The notes under the pieces are model-generated. The model was not told the DNA's origin. It did not search any database and saw nothing but the letters and a program-made list of their open reading frames with translations. 64,000 nucleotides of DNA, taken from positions 11,152,412 to 11,216,411 of the forward strand of contig CM043965.1 of the NCBI GenBank assembly GCA_014529385.2. Reading direction: 5' to 3'. How positions within the stretch are numbered: position 1 is the stretch's first letter; every line of letters starts with the position of its first letter. This DNA is from Adiantum capillus-veneris. Lineage: Eukaryota; Streptophyta; Polypodiopsida; Polypodiales; Pteridaceae. Of this stretch, positions 44,360 to 55,567 are shown one piece after another. Position numbers and translations under genes: made by a program.

Positions 44360-45040
44360 TTATGATCTCCTCTTGTTGAGCTTGGGAAACTGAATAAAAA
44401 GGCTTGCTAGGTGGTGAAATTCCTGGTAGGAGCTCAATTCGATGGTCATCATCCCCTTGTTTTGGAGGTAAGTCCATAGGGATATCATTGATGAACACAT
44501 CTTGGAATCCTTTAACAAAATTAGACAAGTCTCACTCTTCTTGATTCCTACCATTTACATTTGATGAAACATTAGGACCTTTTAAAAACTCTTTGACAAA
44601 AATCATGTACGCAAAAACTGAGCTCTTCATTGATTTATCAAAAGTAGGAGGATTTTACAAGTGGTATAGTAGTACGACCAGACTCACTAGCATCTATATA
44701 CATTCTCTTTCCCCTATAGGTGAAGTAGATTCTCCTTTCAGGGAGTTTTATGTTGGCAACCATGCGGTTGAACCATGGTGCCCCTAGGATAGCATCCTCA
44801 TGTTGGAGAGGAGAGATAAAAAAGTCTTCTTTGTGGACATAGCTTTGGACATGAAGCCTCAAATTCCCAATCAAGGGAGTAACAGAGTCTTGTTGTCCCT
44901 TGAAAGTGGTGTTGCCCATTACAGTATCTCCCATCTCAAAAGCTTGAATGCCCAACTTGGTGGCCAACTCCATTGATATGAAGTTGTGTGTAGAGCCAGG
45001 GTCAAACAAGATGAAGGCATCATGCTCCCTTACCTTTCCC
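44360..45040 (-). pseudogene. Element F protease region
   Basis: The frame 45009-44638 encodes MFDPGSTHNFISMELATKLG, with D-P-G-S-T in the position of the retropepsin D-T/S-G, then HEDAILGAPWFNRMVANI, the usual W-containing second half, and the lead-in to RT. The frame 44554-44360 continues the linker (PPKQGDDHRIEL-like residues in another frame). It would process the polyprotein. Confidence 0.75.
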
Positions 45041-45173
45041 CAAGCATAGGAGAGAGGTGATCCTTTGCAATGAGCATCCTCTTTTGGAGCTTTGATAGTG
45101 GAATCTCTAAGAGTTTCATTGCCAACATTTATGTTGGGTCAAGAAGGATAACCATGTCCTTGCTCCCCACACT

Positions 45174-46238
45174 TTAAAAATGTATGGTCCTTGCAAAAAG
45201 CTTCAAGCTCTTCACGAGAGAGTTTGTTTTTACCTTTAAAACTCCCTTCTTCTTGGACTGATTGTTGTTGTTGGAATTGCCTTGGGAAGAATTATGGGCA
45301 TTGGTTTTCCCCTTTGCATCACTTTTGTCTTTGATTTCCATGTGTTTGACATTCCTTCTAGCCCCTTGTTGGAAATTGATGTGCCAAGCAACCATAGTGT
45401 GGTGGATTACTTCGGTGGAAGAACCAGACCGTTGGGAGTTTACGTACTCAGCCATCTTTTCATGTAATCCCGCACAAAATTGTTGCTTTTGCTTAGTGAA
45501 GTCTATCTCTTGAAAGACGATAGCCTTGAAATCCCAAAGGTTGTCCACATATTTGTAAATAGACTCATGGGAGAGACTCTTCAAACTTCTCCATTCGGTA
45601 AGAACTTTGTCCTTTCCATTTCTTGCAAGGAATTGCTTCATGATGAAAACTCATAGAGTTTTCCATGTCTTTGGGGCTTTTTTGTTGCCACAAAGGCTAT
45701 CCCACAATTGACGAGCCAATTTCTGGAAATGCATAGCGACTATAGCTTGGAGGACTTCGTGAAGCCCTCGTCTCCAAAGGCAACATCAAATTGGTGGATG
45801 AAGGCCAATACTCAGTAGCACCAAAGGTGCCATCATAGGTGAGAAAAGAGATACTCTTTCCTCCTTCTTTGAAGTTATTGAGATTTTGTGACCTTCGCCA
45901 TGAGGGGTAAGATTTGCGATGTCCTCGCCTTTTGTATTCTCTAGGAGAATAGCCATAGCTTTCATCAGAAGAGGAGGAAGGTGAAGAAGAAGGAGAAGAG
46001 GGTCACCTATTTATTTCCCTTTTCTTCCTTTGTTTTCTCTCTTCCCTTTTAGAGCGATGAGGAGGCGGACTATAGGTTGACCATTTCCTCTTGGGAGGAG
46101 TTGGCAACTGTCTAGACCGCCGTCTTCATGGAGCCACATCTTCAGAGGAACTTAGGGATTCATTACTTTCTCTCTCTTTGGATTCCTCCTCTCGTATGGA
46201 AGAGAGTCTTATTTTGGGGTCCTCATCAAGAGGCCTCC

Positions 46239-46319
<81 letters not shown>

Positions 46320-46480
46320 CTCTTGGAGAGGAAGGGAAACCCCATAAGCGCGAAGTTATTGAGTAACATTGGATTGCAAAGAAGGGTTTCCCATAGCTTG
46401 TTGAAACCTAGTAATAACAAGATAATTGACAAACATGGGGGAATCATCATTAGCACCTTCATGTGAAAAATCAAAGTTAT
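45174..46480 (-). pseudogene. Element F gag
   Basis: From right to left: MVDNNQESRMNIDNF-type start and QQAMGNPSLQ, a stretch made of Arg-Glu repeats from the CT microsatellite (46243-46314), SFLTYDGTFGATEYW, then the frame 45641-45174 (MKQFLARNGKDKVLTEWRSL, YKYVDNLWDF, EYVNSQRSGSS, VIHHTMVAWHINFQQG, poly-Asn). The blocks match element E. Several frameshifts (near 46360, 45880, 45650). No zinc knuckle is certain. Confidence 0.78.
46243..46314. repeat. (CT)n microsatellite inside F gag
   Basis: About 36 CT units. On the coding (minus) strand they would read as (Arg-Glu)n. Confidence 0.97.
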
Positions 46481-46499
46481 CAATGTTCATTCTACTCTC

Positions 46500-46900
46500 T
46501 TGGTTATTGTCAACCATGATAATTAAACTTATGTATAGGATTAATTTGTGCTTTGGTACCCTAAAAAACCTTAATACTCTTCTTTACCTTTGAAAATCGG
46601 TTCTCAAGCAGTCACACGCGTGGTTTAGGCACTGTTGATTGCAAAGACTAGTGGAGAGGGTCTAACATTGCTCGGTTGATTATGGTTCCTCTTAAGCTTG
46701 CACTTAGCTGAATAATGGTAAAGCCAAAGGCAAGGCCCAAGAGGCTCATTACTAAGACTATAGTTCCCAACAATGTACCTTGAAATAAGTCCTTCTCAAC
46801 CAAGATAATAGATCCCTGTCCCACTAATACTGTTGCAATAAACACGCCCAACCTTTCAGGGACAACTTAAGGACCTCTCTGCTTAAGCAAGATAAGAGAA
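46500..46900 (-). other. Element F leader
   Basis: Similar along its length to the E leader (27017-27250). A 67-codon hydrophobic frame (46851-46648) lies in it, but E does not conserve that frame, so I regard it as chance. Confidence 0.6.
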
Positions 46901-46920
46901 GCCAATAGCTCTGATACCAA
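46901..46920 (-). other. Element F primer-binding site (initiator tRNA-Met)
   Basis: On the minus strand TTGGTATCAGAGC directly follows the LTR end CATTACA. It is a perfect match to the plant tRNA-iMet PBS TGGTATCAGAGC. Confidence 0.92.
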
Positions 46921-47830
46921 TGTAATGGAAATGGCCTATGAACTTTGAGAATAGCAAAATTAGGAAAACTAAACAGAGTATTTTTGTGAGACTACTTTGA
47001 TAACATAGAGGGTGAGCTAAATTGATGGTAGCAACATAATCATAGTACTTAATTAACTTGGCATGAACAATACTTTTTCAAGAGAGAGAGTTTAGAGAAC
47101 TTGACACCAATCGAGGACCGGATTGATACCTTAAGCATTGAAGTATGGCTCTTGGTTGGATTTTCCTTCCATACCCAAGGGTATTCATGTTGGATCGCGA
47201 CTTCTCTACTATCTTGGAGAGGGATATGGAGCTCTTGCACTTTGCACTTAACACAATGAGAGTGTGTATGTGTATGTGTGGGAGAGTATACTCCCCAAAT
47301 TAGCCCCCTTCTTGCTTTCGTCAACCCCCTCTTCTAGCACTCTTTGGCACTTGATTGGACCTCCTTAAGATTGGCCAATCACAGTCTTAGTACATATCAA
47401 GCAACAAGGGTAGCCATGGGACAAGTGTCCCCCTTTTCCCTTTGAGAGAGAGGACTTGATAAATGCAAAAACAATGAATTAAATCAACTAAATTATCATT
47501 GGACCCCTTGGGAGGCTAACGAATAGGCTTATTTGATTTCTTGGTACCAAGCTTTCCTTGTGTGAGGGTGTGTGTGTTCTCTTTGTAGCCCCTAGAATGA
47601 GGGCTCTCCCCCCTTTTTGTAGGAATATGCATTGACTTTGTGGAACACCTTACCGTCAAGTACCTTAGTCATGGAGCACCTTAGCACCTTAGTAATTAAG
47701 CACTTCAAGCACCTTAGTCAGCAAGAATGACAAGCACCTAAGCTTGGGTAGGTTCCCCCCTCAAGCACAACCCTAGCTTGCCTATGGTATCTCAAATCTA
47801 TAGTTTCACACAAAAACAAGGAGAAAGTGT
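46921..47830 (-). repeat. Element F 5' LTR (right end approximate)
   Basis: Begins TGTAATGGAAATGG on the plus strand beside the PBS. There is no partner LTR in the window. The region includes short internal repeats of CACCTTAG(T/C) at 47650-47735. The outer end, placed where A-type gag sequence begins to be recognisable beyond, is a guess. Confidence 0.5.
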
Positions 47831-49690
47831 CAGAGATATTGTGATTTGAATGAGTAAATATATAGACAGATATCCAAAGTTGGGAATCCAAACCGAGGAG
47901 AGGTTATTCTCACTATTTTTAGAGGGACTACTAAATAATACTTGCATGCTATTTGGTATAGCAAAAAATACATGACTTGGGAAACATGCAGCCTTGATGC
48001 AATTGACTTGAGTGATAACTGTAAGATATTCAACAAGTAAAGCACCACTAAATATTCACAGAGTGAGAAAACTACATGCACTATGCTAGCACAAGTAGGA
48101 CCAACTATAGCATCTCCTGCCGATGCTACATAGGACATGCTTAAATGCATGAATGACAATGACAAACATGCAAAGGATGCCAATGAGAGGGCCATGACAA
48201 GAACCAACTCAAGGAAAACCTATGGGACAACACAAACCATTGAAATGGTGTTTCAACAAAGGAAAATGGACAAACCATGAGACAAATGAGTGCTACTATA
48301 AGCCGAAATATTATGGAAATATCTACTATGTTTGAATGAGACCACAGGAACAACCCATGTATAGATACCCACCAAATGTGTCACCAATGCAAAGATCACC
48401 CATCAATAAGGAGAGACCACGACCAACATTAGACTAGAAACCACCACTCCCAAGGAGTAATGCTATACTAGTCAAGTCATGTTACCTGAGGGATAGATGG
48501 ATGAATACGCTCTAATACATGTTACACCATACCCTGAAACGAGTTTGGTAGAAAAGGGGGTAGAGGAAGAATGTTATAATCAATCAACTCTGATCTTTAT
48601 AGAGAAAGTGTATCAAGCACCTTTAGATATAGCACCTATTTTATTTATAGAAAACAAGGGAGCTAGACTACCTATGATCAAACCAATGCATAAACCAAAA
48701 ATCTTGAATTTCCATAACTCCAAAGCAGACGACCATTGGAAAATTGACTCTTTTGAACTAGATAAGAATGCAAGACCCATAGAGGCATATTGTGGAGTGT
48801 GTGGTCGCAAGGGTGGACACTTTTGCTGAAGACTATCCTAGGACTCCATTAAAAAAAGGGAAGGCCACCATAAACACAGCTAAAATTGTGCCAAGCAGTT
48901 CATCAAAAGGGGAACCCACAATTCCAGTTTGAGTAGTGACGAGGGCACATGTCAAGGGGAATAGACCAAAACATACAAATAGATCAGACATACCTAGTAA
49001 TTCATCCAAAAACTCCAGAAAAGAATGACACAAATGATACGAACTCGAAAGAAAAAAACTACGAAATGAGTTTGAAAAGAGGATACAAAAGGAGGTAGAG
49101 GAAAATATGCAAACTCTGTCATCAAATTTTATGGAACCAAAACTAAAATCGACAGGATTAGTATTGGTCAAAAAAGTATAAAAAACAATCAATGCAGCCT
49201 TGGGAGCAAGTTAGATTGAAAGCCGGCCAAACATTGGAAGCCAAATGAAAAAACTATCCAACACTTGACATGGAAGCAACCAAATTAGAAGCGTACAAAA
49301 ACATAGTGCAAATAATACAATCCATGCTCAAAAAACAAAAACCTCAAGGAGAAATCATAGGAAACTCAGAAGAAATCCTAACAAAACCCATCAGAGAGGA
49401 CAATGTCACACATCCACCTAAATTGATAGTTCTTGATAGTAAACAGGGGTGGACGGAGTTCCCATAGTTAAGGAAGATTGGCCAAACCACCTATGTGAAC
49501 AAGTCAAGGAAGCAAAGATGGGATTTTGAATCTAAAATCGGCTCTAATAGAAGAGATATGGCTAGATAGACCACACATGGAATTAGATGAACAGTATTTG
49601 TATGGAGATTGGGAATCAGATTATTCGGACTTAACAAAAGCTAGAAATTTGCAGACGTTACCTTCGTATCTAGGTAACAATGAAGAGGAA
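47831..49690 (+). pseudogene. A-family gag C-terminal fragment (H)
   Basis: Recognisable from 48265: KWTNHETNECYYKPKYYG matches the tail of C gag (35700). Then the open frame 48497-48829 has EAYCGVCGRKGGHFC, a Cys/His cluster, followed in other frames by PRTPLKKGKATIN, TIPV-VVTRAH (A: VIPIQAVTRAQ) and a charged region. The frame 49270-49467 and EEIWLDRPHMELDEQYLYGDWES close it. It could be the rest of D after the F insertion, or a separate copy. Bases 47831-48260 show nothing certain. Confidence 0.6.
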
Positions 49691-49695
49691 TTATA

Positions 49696-50462
49696 TTTAG
49701 CATAATGGGTATGGTGGCTAGCATATTGTGTTTAGCTAGGATACCCACTTATGCTAGTCAACATACATGTTGTTGTGTATGCTAGTTAGCATACTTGCTA
49801 GTTATGTTATCTATGCTAGTTGACATAGTATATATGCTAGCTAGCATACTCGGTATGGTGGCTAGTATACCCAATTATGATAATTAGCATATGTGATACT
49901 ATGTATGCTAGTTTTATCATACATGCTACTGTGCATGCTAGTCATCATACATGCTAATTATGCTATGTATGCTAGTGATCATAGTTTATATGCTAGTTAG
50001 CATAGTGGGTATGGTGGCTATCAAATTGTGTATGCTAGCTAGACTACCCAGTATTGCTAGTTAGTATACATGCCACTATGTATGCTAGCTAGTATAGTCT
50101 ATATGCTAGTTACCATACCGCATTATGCTAGTTATTAGCACACATGATATTGCGTATTCTAGTTAGCATGCATGCTACTCATTCTATGTATGCTTGTTAT
50201 CATAGTATGTATGCTAGTTAGCGTACCTAGTTATGTTAGTAAGCATACATGTTATGCTATCTAGCATACCTGTTGAGTATGTTGGGTATATTGGGTCTAT
50301 TGGGTATGCTAATTAGCATACCCAATTATGTTGTTCATAACACTCTATGCTAGTTGGCATACTATGGAAGAGTAATAGCATGTTATGTATGCTAACTAGC
50401 ATAGTTTGTTTGCTAGTTAGTATAGTGGGTATGGTGGCTAGCATGTGTATGCTAGTTAGAAT
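49696..50462. repeat. Minisatellite based on TATGCTAG / CTAGCATA
   Basis: About 770 bp consisting of diverged copies of TATGCTAGTTAGCATA-like units, themselves imperfect palindromes, mixed with GGGTATGGTGGCTAGCATA segments. I count roughly 17 TATGCTAG or one-mismatch copies on the plus strand and many in reverse. It follows directly on the A-family gag fragment. Confidence 0.9.
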
Positions 50463-50855
50463 TCCAAGTACATGGAATTCTATAGATGAAATGCTTATTG
50501 GAATACTAAGAATACAAGAAATAAGAATGGTATGATACCTAGAACATTGTATATATTTACATATCCATTATGTTAACTACCACACATTCCATGCGTACTC
50601 GTATCTTGATGTATGCTTATTGTAGTATCAACAATCCACCTTTGTTTTCTAACTAACAGTTTGGATATGATAACTAATGTTTGAAAGAAATACACAGGAA
50701 TCAATGATTTGGTAAGTCTCCTTATAGGGCCCCTTTGAGAGTGAAAATTTTCCCCAGTGTCGTTCTCCATACATGTAGGTCTATGCAAATCAAGGGAAAG
50801 AGATCATCTTTGACAACTCACCTCCAAGGCAGGATGCCTAGTGCAAGGAATGAAC

Positions 50856-50857
<2 letters not shown>
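50463..50857. other. Non-coding stretch, no feature recognised
   Basis: AT-rich single-copy-looking sequence with no usable ORF or motif, ending at a GA microsatellite. Confidence 0.4.

Positions 50858-50942
<85 letters not shown>
50858..50942. repeat. (GA)n microsatellite
   Basis: About 42 GA units without interruption. Confidence 0.97.
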
Positions 50943-50945
<3 letters not shown>

Positions 50946-51084
50946 CTCCAATATCCCACATCGTCTTTAGCTACTCAAAAACACGGTCAAACCCCAAATG
51001 GGAGGAAATGAATAATATTCTTTATGGACATTTAAATTCAAACTGCACTTGCCTTTTGATTTTCAATACATGCTAACAAGCACA

Positions 51085-51485
51085 AGTAGCTAGCAATGTC
51101 TTGGACCACATAGTGTCACATTAACATGCATATACCCACTTGCACTTTGCCCTAGGAGATCAAGAGTGCATACTCCCACCAATGTATCTTGCTCTACACT
51201 TTGTCCAAGACCCATAGGGATATCTACTTATTAGTGATGTCAGCCCCAAGTGGGGTCCCTAGGTTGCAAAAGACCTTTCCTTTAGAGACAACTTCTCCTA
51301 ACCATTCAAATGGATCAAACAAGTTACTCTCTCATAGCGAGATCAATCTAGATTTCTTAATATTGCGCTTTGAACCTAAGGTAGTTGAAAGTGTTTAAAC
51401 AATCTCTACAGCCTTTCTTAGTATCTGGGAACTAGCTTTCAAGAACAATAAGGAGTCATCGATAAATAGCTTGGCCAGGGGTTGT
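51085..51485 (-). pseudogene. LINE (non-LTR) reverse-transcriptase fragment
   Basis: The minus-strand translation reads KQPLAKLFIDDSLLFLKASSQ, the FxDD catalytic block of plant L1-type LINEs, followed by RKAVEIV, NIKKSRLISL, WLGEVVSKGKVF-NLGTPLG and SKIHWWEYALLISQGKVQV. There are a few stops. It is a short 5'- and 3'-truncated piece. It lies 3' of, and is separate from, the LINE piece at 53.3-54.0 kb, since the order would be wrong for a single copy. Confidence 0.8.
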
Positions 51486-51489
51486 TTGT

Positions 51490-52315
51490 TGCCAAGTAAG
51501 GACAATCCTTGAATCTTTTAACATTAGAAGCATATCACAAGCATGTGACCCTCAACATAGTGAATTACAAAGTGGGTCACTTGGATTATAAAGCTAGGAT
51601 ATGTTTGTACAAGAATGAAACTATTTTACATAAGCGGCTTGAAGCTTCTTGAAAAACCTTATACGATGTAAAGTCATTACTTCTCTTTGAAGAGCTATAT
51701 AATGTAATTAAAAATTTAATAATCATGTTTTTTTACTGATGTAGAGCCAAGGAGTACTTAAATTTGTGCTAGAAGATAAAGATGCTCAAGACAAGCAATC
51801 CGGTCTTTTGGGCCCCAATCAGGAGACTTAGTTATTGTGTGTCTTTAAGGATGCTCGAGGGAGCCATTTATAATTATGCAAGTATAGCACCTGGTTCTAG
51901 CAAAAAGATTATTTTGAATTCCATTTTTTCCACATTCTTTACATACAAAAGGGCACCTTATAAAGGGAGTACTTACATATTAAATAGAGATAGGGTGTGT
52001 TTTATTAATGAATTTCAAAAAATGGGTTTTTAAAGTAGGCCTTGAATGCACAAGATATAGAAGAATCACATATAGTTGAACCACCACACCCCCCCACCCC
52101 CAAACCGAAATATGGATGTAGTCTTTTATTTTAGAGATTTTTCAACGTTCTTGGAGGCCAAATCAACTTTGTATGTATTGCAATCTCACAATTTTTTGTG
52201 AAAACTTGACTCTTTTTAATGAAAATTGGCATCTTTATTCTCTTTATTTGTTGTGTTTAATGTGTTTGTGAGTTTTCAATTGTTATGTGCTAATGTATAA
52301 TGTCTATTTGTAAAA
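51490..52315. other. Non-coding stretch, no feature recognised
   Basis: AT-rich. One 83-codon plus frame (51782-52033) with no known match. A C-rich run is at 52086-52102. Confidence 0.35.
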
Positions 52316-52321
52316 ACAAGG

Positions 52322-52366
52322 ATACCTATTTGGATAGTCTATATGTTGGGGCATCCAAATAGGTAT
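52322..52366. repeat. Perfect 14-bp hairpin
   Basis: ATACCTATTTGGAT and its exact reverse complement are separated by 17 bases. It overlaps the end of the hydrophobic frame below. It could be a terminator-like stem or the end of a small inverted-repeat element. Confidence 0.85.
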
Positions 52367-52595
52367 TCTTTTCTTTTTGAAGCAGTTGTATAGCAACAAT
52401 AATCATGGCTAGGAAAACATATATAAGCATGGGTATGAAAACATATATAGTTGTGGATTTATTTGCTGCCAATAGTGTGGGCATTTGAGGTAGACAAAAA
52501 CCCACAATAATTATACCCGCACTTATGTAGTTCATGGTCGAGAGAACCATGCTTTTAGTTGCAAAAGTATCCTTTCTCCCAATGTTTTCTCTTTC
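52326..52595 (-). pseudogene. Short membrane-protein-like ORF, not recognised
   Basis: A 74-codon frame (upstream codons in the same frame continue to about 52595) encodes two hydrophobic helices: YISAGIIIVGFCLPQ and YVFIPMLIYVFLAMIIVAIQLL, then a short polar tail. It reads like the C-terminal end of a two-helix plant membrane domain, but I cannot name the family. It may be a decayed exon of a host gene or chance. Confidence 0.3.
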
Positions 52596-52599
52596 TTCT

Positions 52600-53340
52600 C
52601 AGTTTTGTTATTTGTGGATATGCTTGCGAAAAAGGACTCAATCTTCCATAGTGGTAGGTGCATAGTGGTTGCAAGAAACTGCATCAAGAGTCAAGAGATG
52701 TTTTGATCGAGGTCTAATACCAAATTTCTAACATACAAAAGACTTTGGTGGCCTATATTGTTTATAGGGTAGTAGCAAAGAAACATGTCAGAAAATTAAG
52801 CTTTAAAGCTATTCGGCTCAAAGCATGACTTTAGAAAAGTTCATTAATTTATTCATGACTTCAATGCATGTGTGAATGCCTTGAATGGCTTATAAGTTGC
52901 AAGGATACATGAACTCTCATCTAGGATCAAGCAATCTAAAAATTATTGATCACTATGTAATAAATGCTAGGATCTTTGAAGCCATAAAAACAACGTACTC
53001 AAGTGTGATAGTAGATTTTGTACATGTATCATTTCTATTATCCATTAATGGGATTGTCAAACTATGTGATTCCTGTAAAAGGACATGATTATTAAATCTA
53101 TGTATCACAAAATGTCCCCTCCCCCCCCCCCCCCCCCCTTTTTCCTAGGGTCTAGGGGTAGATAAAGCCATTTCCATGCACGCAGGTAACATGTTCCTAG
53201 TGCAGCTAATGAATCCCATGGGAATGTCCCTATGTACCATTATAGAACTAGAATATTTTCCAAATTGGGTTTATAGGACAATATAGGGCCTTTGGCACCT
53301 ATAAAAGGGACTCTTAGTCAATATATCATTACAGGAACAT
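52600..53340. other. Non-coding stretch with a C18 run
   Basis: AT-rich. C18 is at 53121-53138. Nothing else recognised. Confidence 0.4.
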
Positions 53341-53344
53341 AGCA

Positions 53345-54030
53345 TTCTCTTTTCTTTTTTTAAATGCTCATTTGAGCTTGAATTTCATTAACTCCACAAA
53401 ATACATCAAACCTTGGCATATACTTTGCACAGGGTCGTCCACCAATGGATAAAAAGAGGTCAAAACAATGGGTGCAAATTCCCAACGTATTTGACACCTA
53501 CACTTACCTTTACTTCATGTTACAAAACTTTCTACAACTACCCTAGATACTCATCATGGAAGTCATATCTTCTTCTTTTGGACAAACCGCTTCCTCCTGC
53601 TTAAAAGAAACCAACTACAAGTTTTCAACACTGATTCTGCATGTACAGCTCCGTTCTTTTTTTAGAATAGCTGTTCATTCCTAGAAATCCATATGGATTT
53701 TAGGACAACAACTCTAATAATACAAATTTCTCTCATCAGATCTTTGTCGACCATGTGTCTAGATCCTAGTACTAGGTCTCTTCTAAAGAAGGGGGTGCCT
53801 AGCTGAAAAAAGACACTTCTTGGAGACACTTCTAGTGAAGCTCTTGATTGTTGGACATCCCCAACTGAGGTGGCCGGATATGGTCTCAATTTGTTGCTTA
53901 CCTTTGATGCAAGTTCCATTGCCAATTAGACCTCTCACCCTGGCCTTGTCACCGGTTGGTAGAAAATCAAACAGCATTCTTCGCAAGAAAACCTTCTGAT
54001 CATCTTCGCATTTAGAGTGCTGCATGTTTT
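53345..54030 (-). pseudogene. LINE 3' fragment with zf-RVT-type domain
   Basis: Minus frames encode FDFLPTGDKARVRGLIGNGTC, KQQIETIS-HLSWGCPTIKSF (the Cys/His pattern of the zf-RVT domain found after the RT in plant LINEs), DKDLMREICIIRVVVLKSIWISRNEQLF, then a decayed tail ending DPVQSICQGLMYFVELMKFKLK. Two overlapping frames show at least one frameshift. No poly-A tail is certain. It would have been part of ORF2. Confidence 0.75.
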
Positions 54031-54592
54031 TGAGTACCTAGCTACTAGCACAATGAATATTTCTTAAGCGGGTTAAGAATTTGGCTAGCACAATGAATAC
54101 CTCTTAAGAAACAAGAAAATGTTTTTTGTGGATGCTTTGAACGTTCTAGCATGCTAATAGAGGTTCTGAGTGATCAAGGAACACACTTTATCACATAAAT
54201 GATTACAAGGATACTAAAGTCTTGTGAGTATGAAGATGAAGCTCGTTGAAAACCTCTTGCTAATTACAAACCACCTAAAATAGTTATCTCCTATCAATGC
54301 GCTTTGTAGGAATTAGAAAAAATTAACTCTCTCAAACCTCAAAAAAGTGATCAACAGCTGGAAGTAGCAAGACCAAAAAAGCTCTAATTTCGAGAAGGAA
54401 ATCTCACGAGAGGTCATTACTTCTCTGTGTAAGTGATAAAAGTGGCTGGCCAAAGTTGTTCGGGGTTAAGGCCTCTCTTGTTAACCTTTTTCAAATAAAA
54501 GAAATCTTTGATTAAACTCCATTGTCTTCCATGTAGAAGGGAGTTTGACATTTCATAAAATACACAAATTATGGGTTGGAAAAATAAGTATA
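54031..54592. other. Non-coding stretch, no feature recognised
   Basis: AT-rich, no ORF or repeat that I can name. Confidence 0.4.
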
Positions 54593-54778
54593 ATACACCC
54601 TTGACCTCTTAACTCACCCACACAGATCGAGAAGAGTTGAGTATATTAGATTGGGAGGAAAAATTTAGACATTTCAATCATATATGGATCATAAGTATAA
54701 CACAATTGCTTATACACAAAGGGTAATTAAGCAAGCATAGACATCTGTGTGGGTGAGTTAAAGAGGTCAAGGGTGTAT
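54593..54778. mobile_element. Small inverted-repeat element (186 bp)
   Basis: Arms 54593-54627 and 54743-54778 are reverse complements over 35 bp with a single extra A (arm: ATACACCCTTGACCTCTTAA, then CTCACCCACACAGAT). The ~115-bp spacer has no ORF. This is consistent with a MITE or a long hairpin. No clear target duplication was found. Confidence 0.75.
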
Positions 54779-55130
54779 AAGCTAACAAGGTATAATTGTG
54801 TTAGAATTACGTGTCCCAAAGGAAAGGCTCCTTACTGATTGGGATGAAGATTGGATGAGGTAAGGATGAAGGTGTTCCAAAGAAATACTCCTCCTGGGTA
54901 TTGAACTATCCACCTAGTCAATGGACAGTAGGCGGGGACGTAGAGTTGCAGGAGGCGCATGCTACGATCAGTACAAAATGCTAAGCCGGCAATAGCTGAA
55001 GCTTAAACTTCCAAATAAGGGCACAAAGGCGCAAGCATGCGCCCCTGCACTGACTCAACGTCGAGTACTTCGTGTATTGGAGAAGCCAAGGTTGAAGTCA
55101 GGAGCGTCGTAGGCCGCGCGATCCAGCTGC
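54779..55130. other. Transition into a GC-rich patch
   Basis: No ORF recognised. The G+C content rises from about 54900 and stays high to about 55380, unlike the AT-rich surroundings. Confidence 0.4.
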
Positions 55131-55134
55131 ATGC

Positions 55135-55284
55135 TCACAAACAACAAGAGGGTGGCCATGGAGTAAAGAGCGAAAGGGACGACGCCCACGTGAGCTGGCG
55201 AATGAGCAGAGGGAAGGCGAGCGGCAGCAGCACCATCATCATCCCAACCCCGAATATAGAGGAGCCGCATCTTATGCTCGCCAT
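55135..55284 (-). CDS. Candidate small secreted-peptide ORF or first exon
   Basis: A 49-codon frame starts at ATG 55284, about 45 bp after a TATA box on the same strand, and is the first ATG after the expected start site (an ATG at 55309 lies before it). The N terminus MASIRCGSSIF is followed by a hydrophobic core (MMMVLLPLAFPLLI), like a signal peptide. It ends in ...SCCL then TGA, where a GTGAGC splice-donor-like site overlaps the stop (55134-55140), so it could be a first exon. No family is recognised. An alternative overlapping frame from 55309 (84 codons) exists. Not transcript-supported. Confidence 0.3.
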   Translation of the reverse strand: MASIRCGSSIFGVGMMMVLLPLAFPLLIRQLTWASSLSLFTPWPPSCCL

Positions 55285-55325
55285 TGAAGCACAGCTCATC
55301 TGCGTACATTATTATTGCGTTGCGC

Positions 55326-55332
55326 TTATATA
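55326..55332 (-). promoter_or_regulatory. TATA box in a GC-rich patch
   Basis: GGCTATATAAGCG on the minus strand, preceded by a GC-rich stretch (GGCGGCGGGGGGG). It is the best host-promoter-like site in the window. Confidence 0.45.
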
Positions 55333-55528
55333 GCCAGGCCCCCCCGCCGCCATGGTTCGCATGTCTTCGGCTTGGAGTAATGCCTTTTCAATGCATCGCC
55401 CTTCTTTTCAAGCTCTCCTCTACATTCTAAAAGGATAGGTCCAAGCTCTCCTCTTTATTCTAAGAGTATTAGGTCCGCTATTCTTTGAACAAGGTCAAGA
55501 ACTCGTCAGTAGACACGCGGAATTGCAG

Positions 55529-55567
<39 letters not shown>

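Noticed and set aside
46648-46851. Hydrophobic minus-strand ORF resembling a membrane protein
   Set aside because: It lies in the F leader, and the homologous E leader does not keep the frame, so it is probably chance.
50800-50857. tRNA-like segment (GGCAGGATGCC...GAACCCGAG)
   Set aside because: It does not fold into a cloverleaf by eye and lacks a box B, so no tRNA was called.
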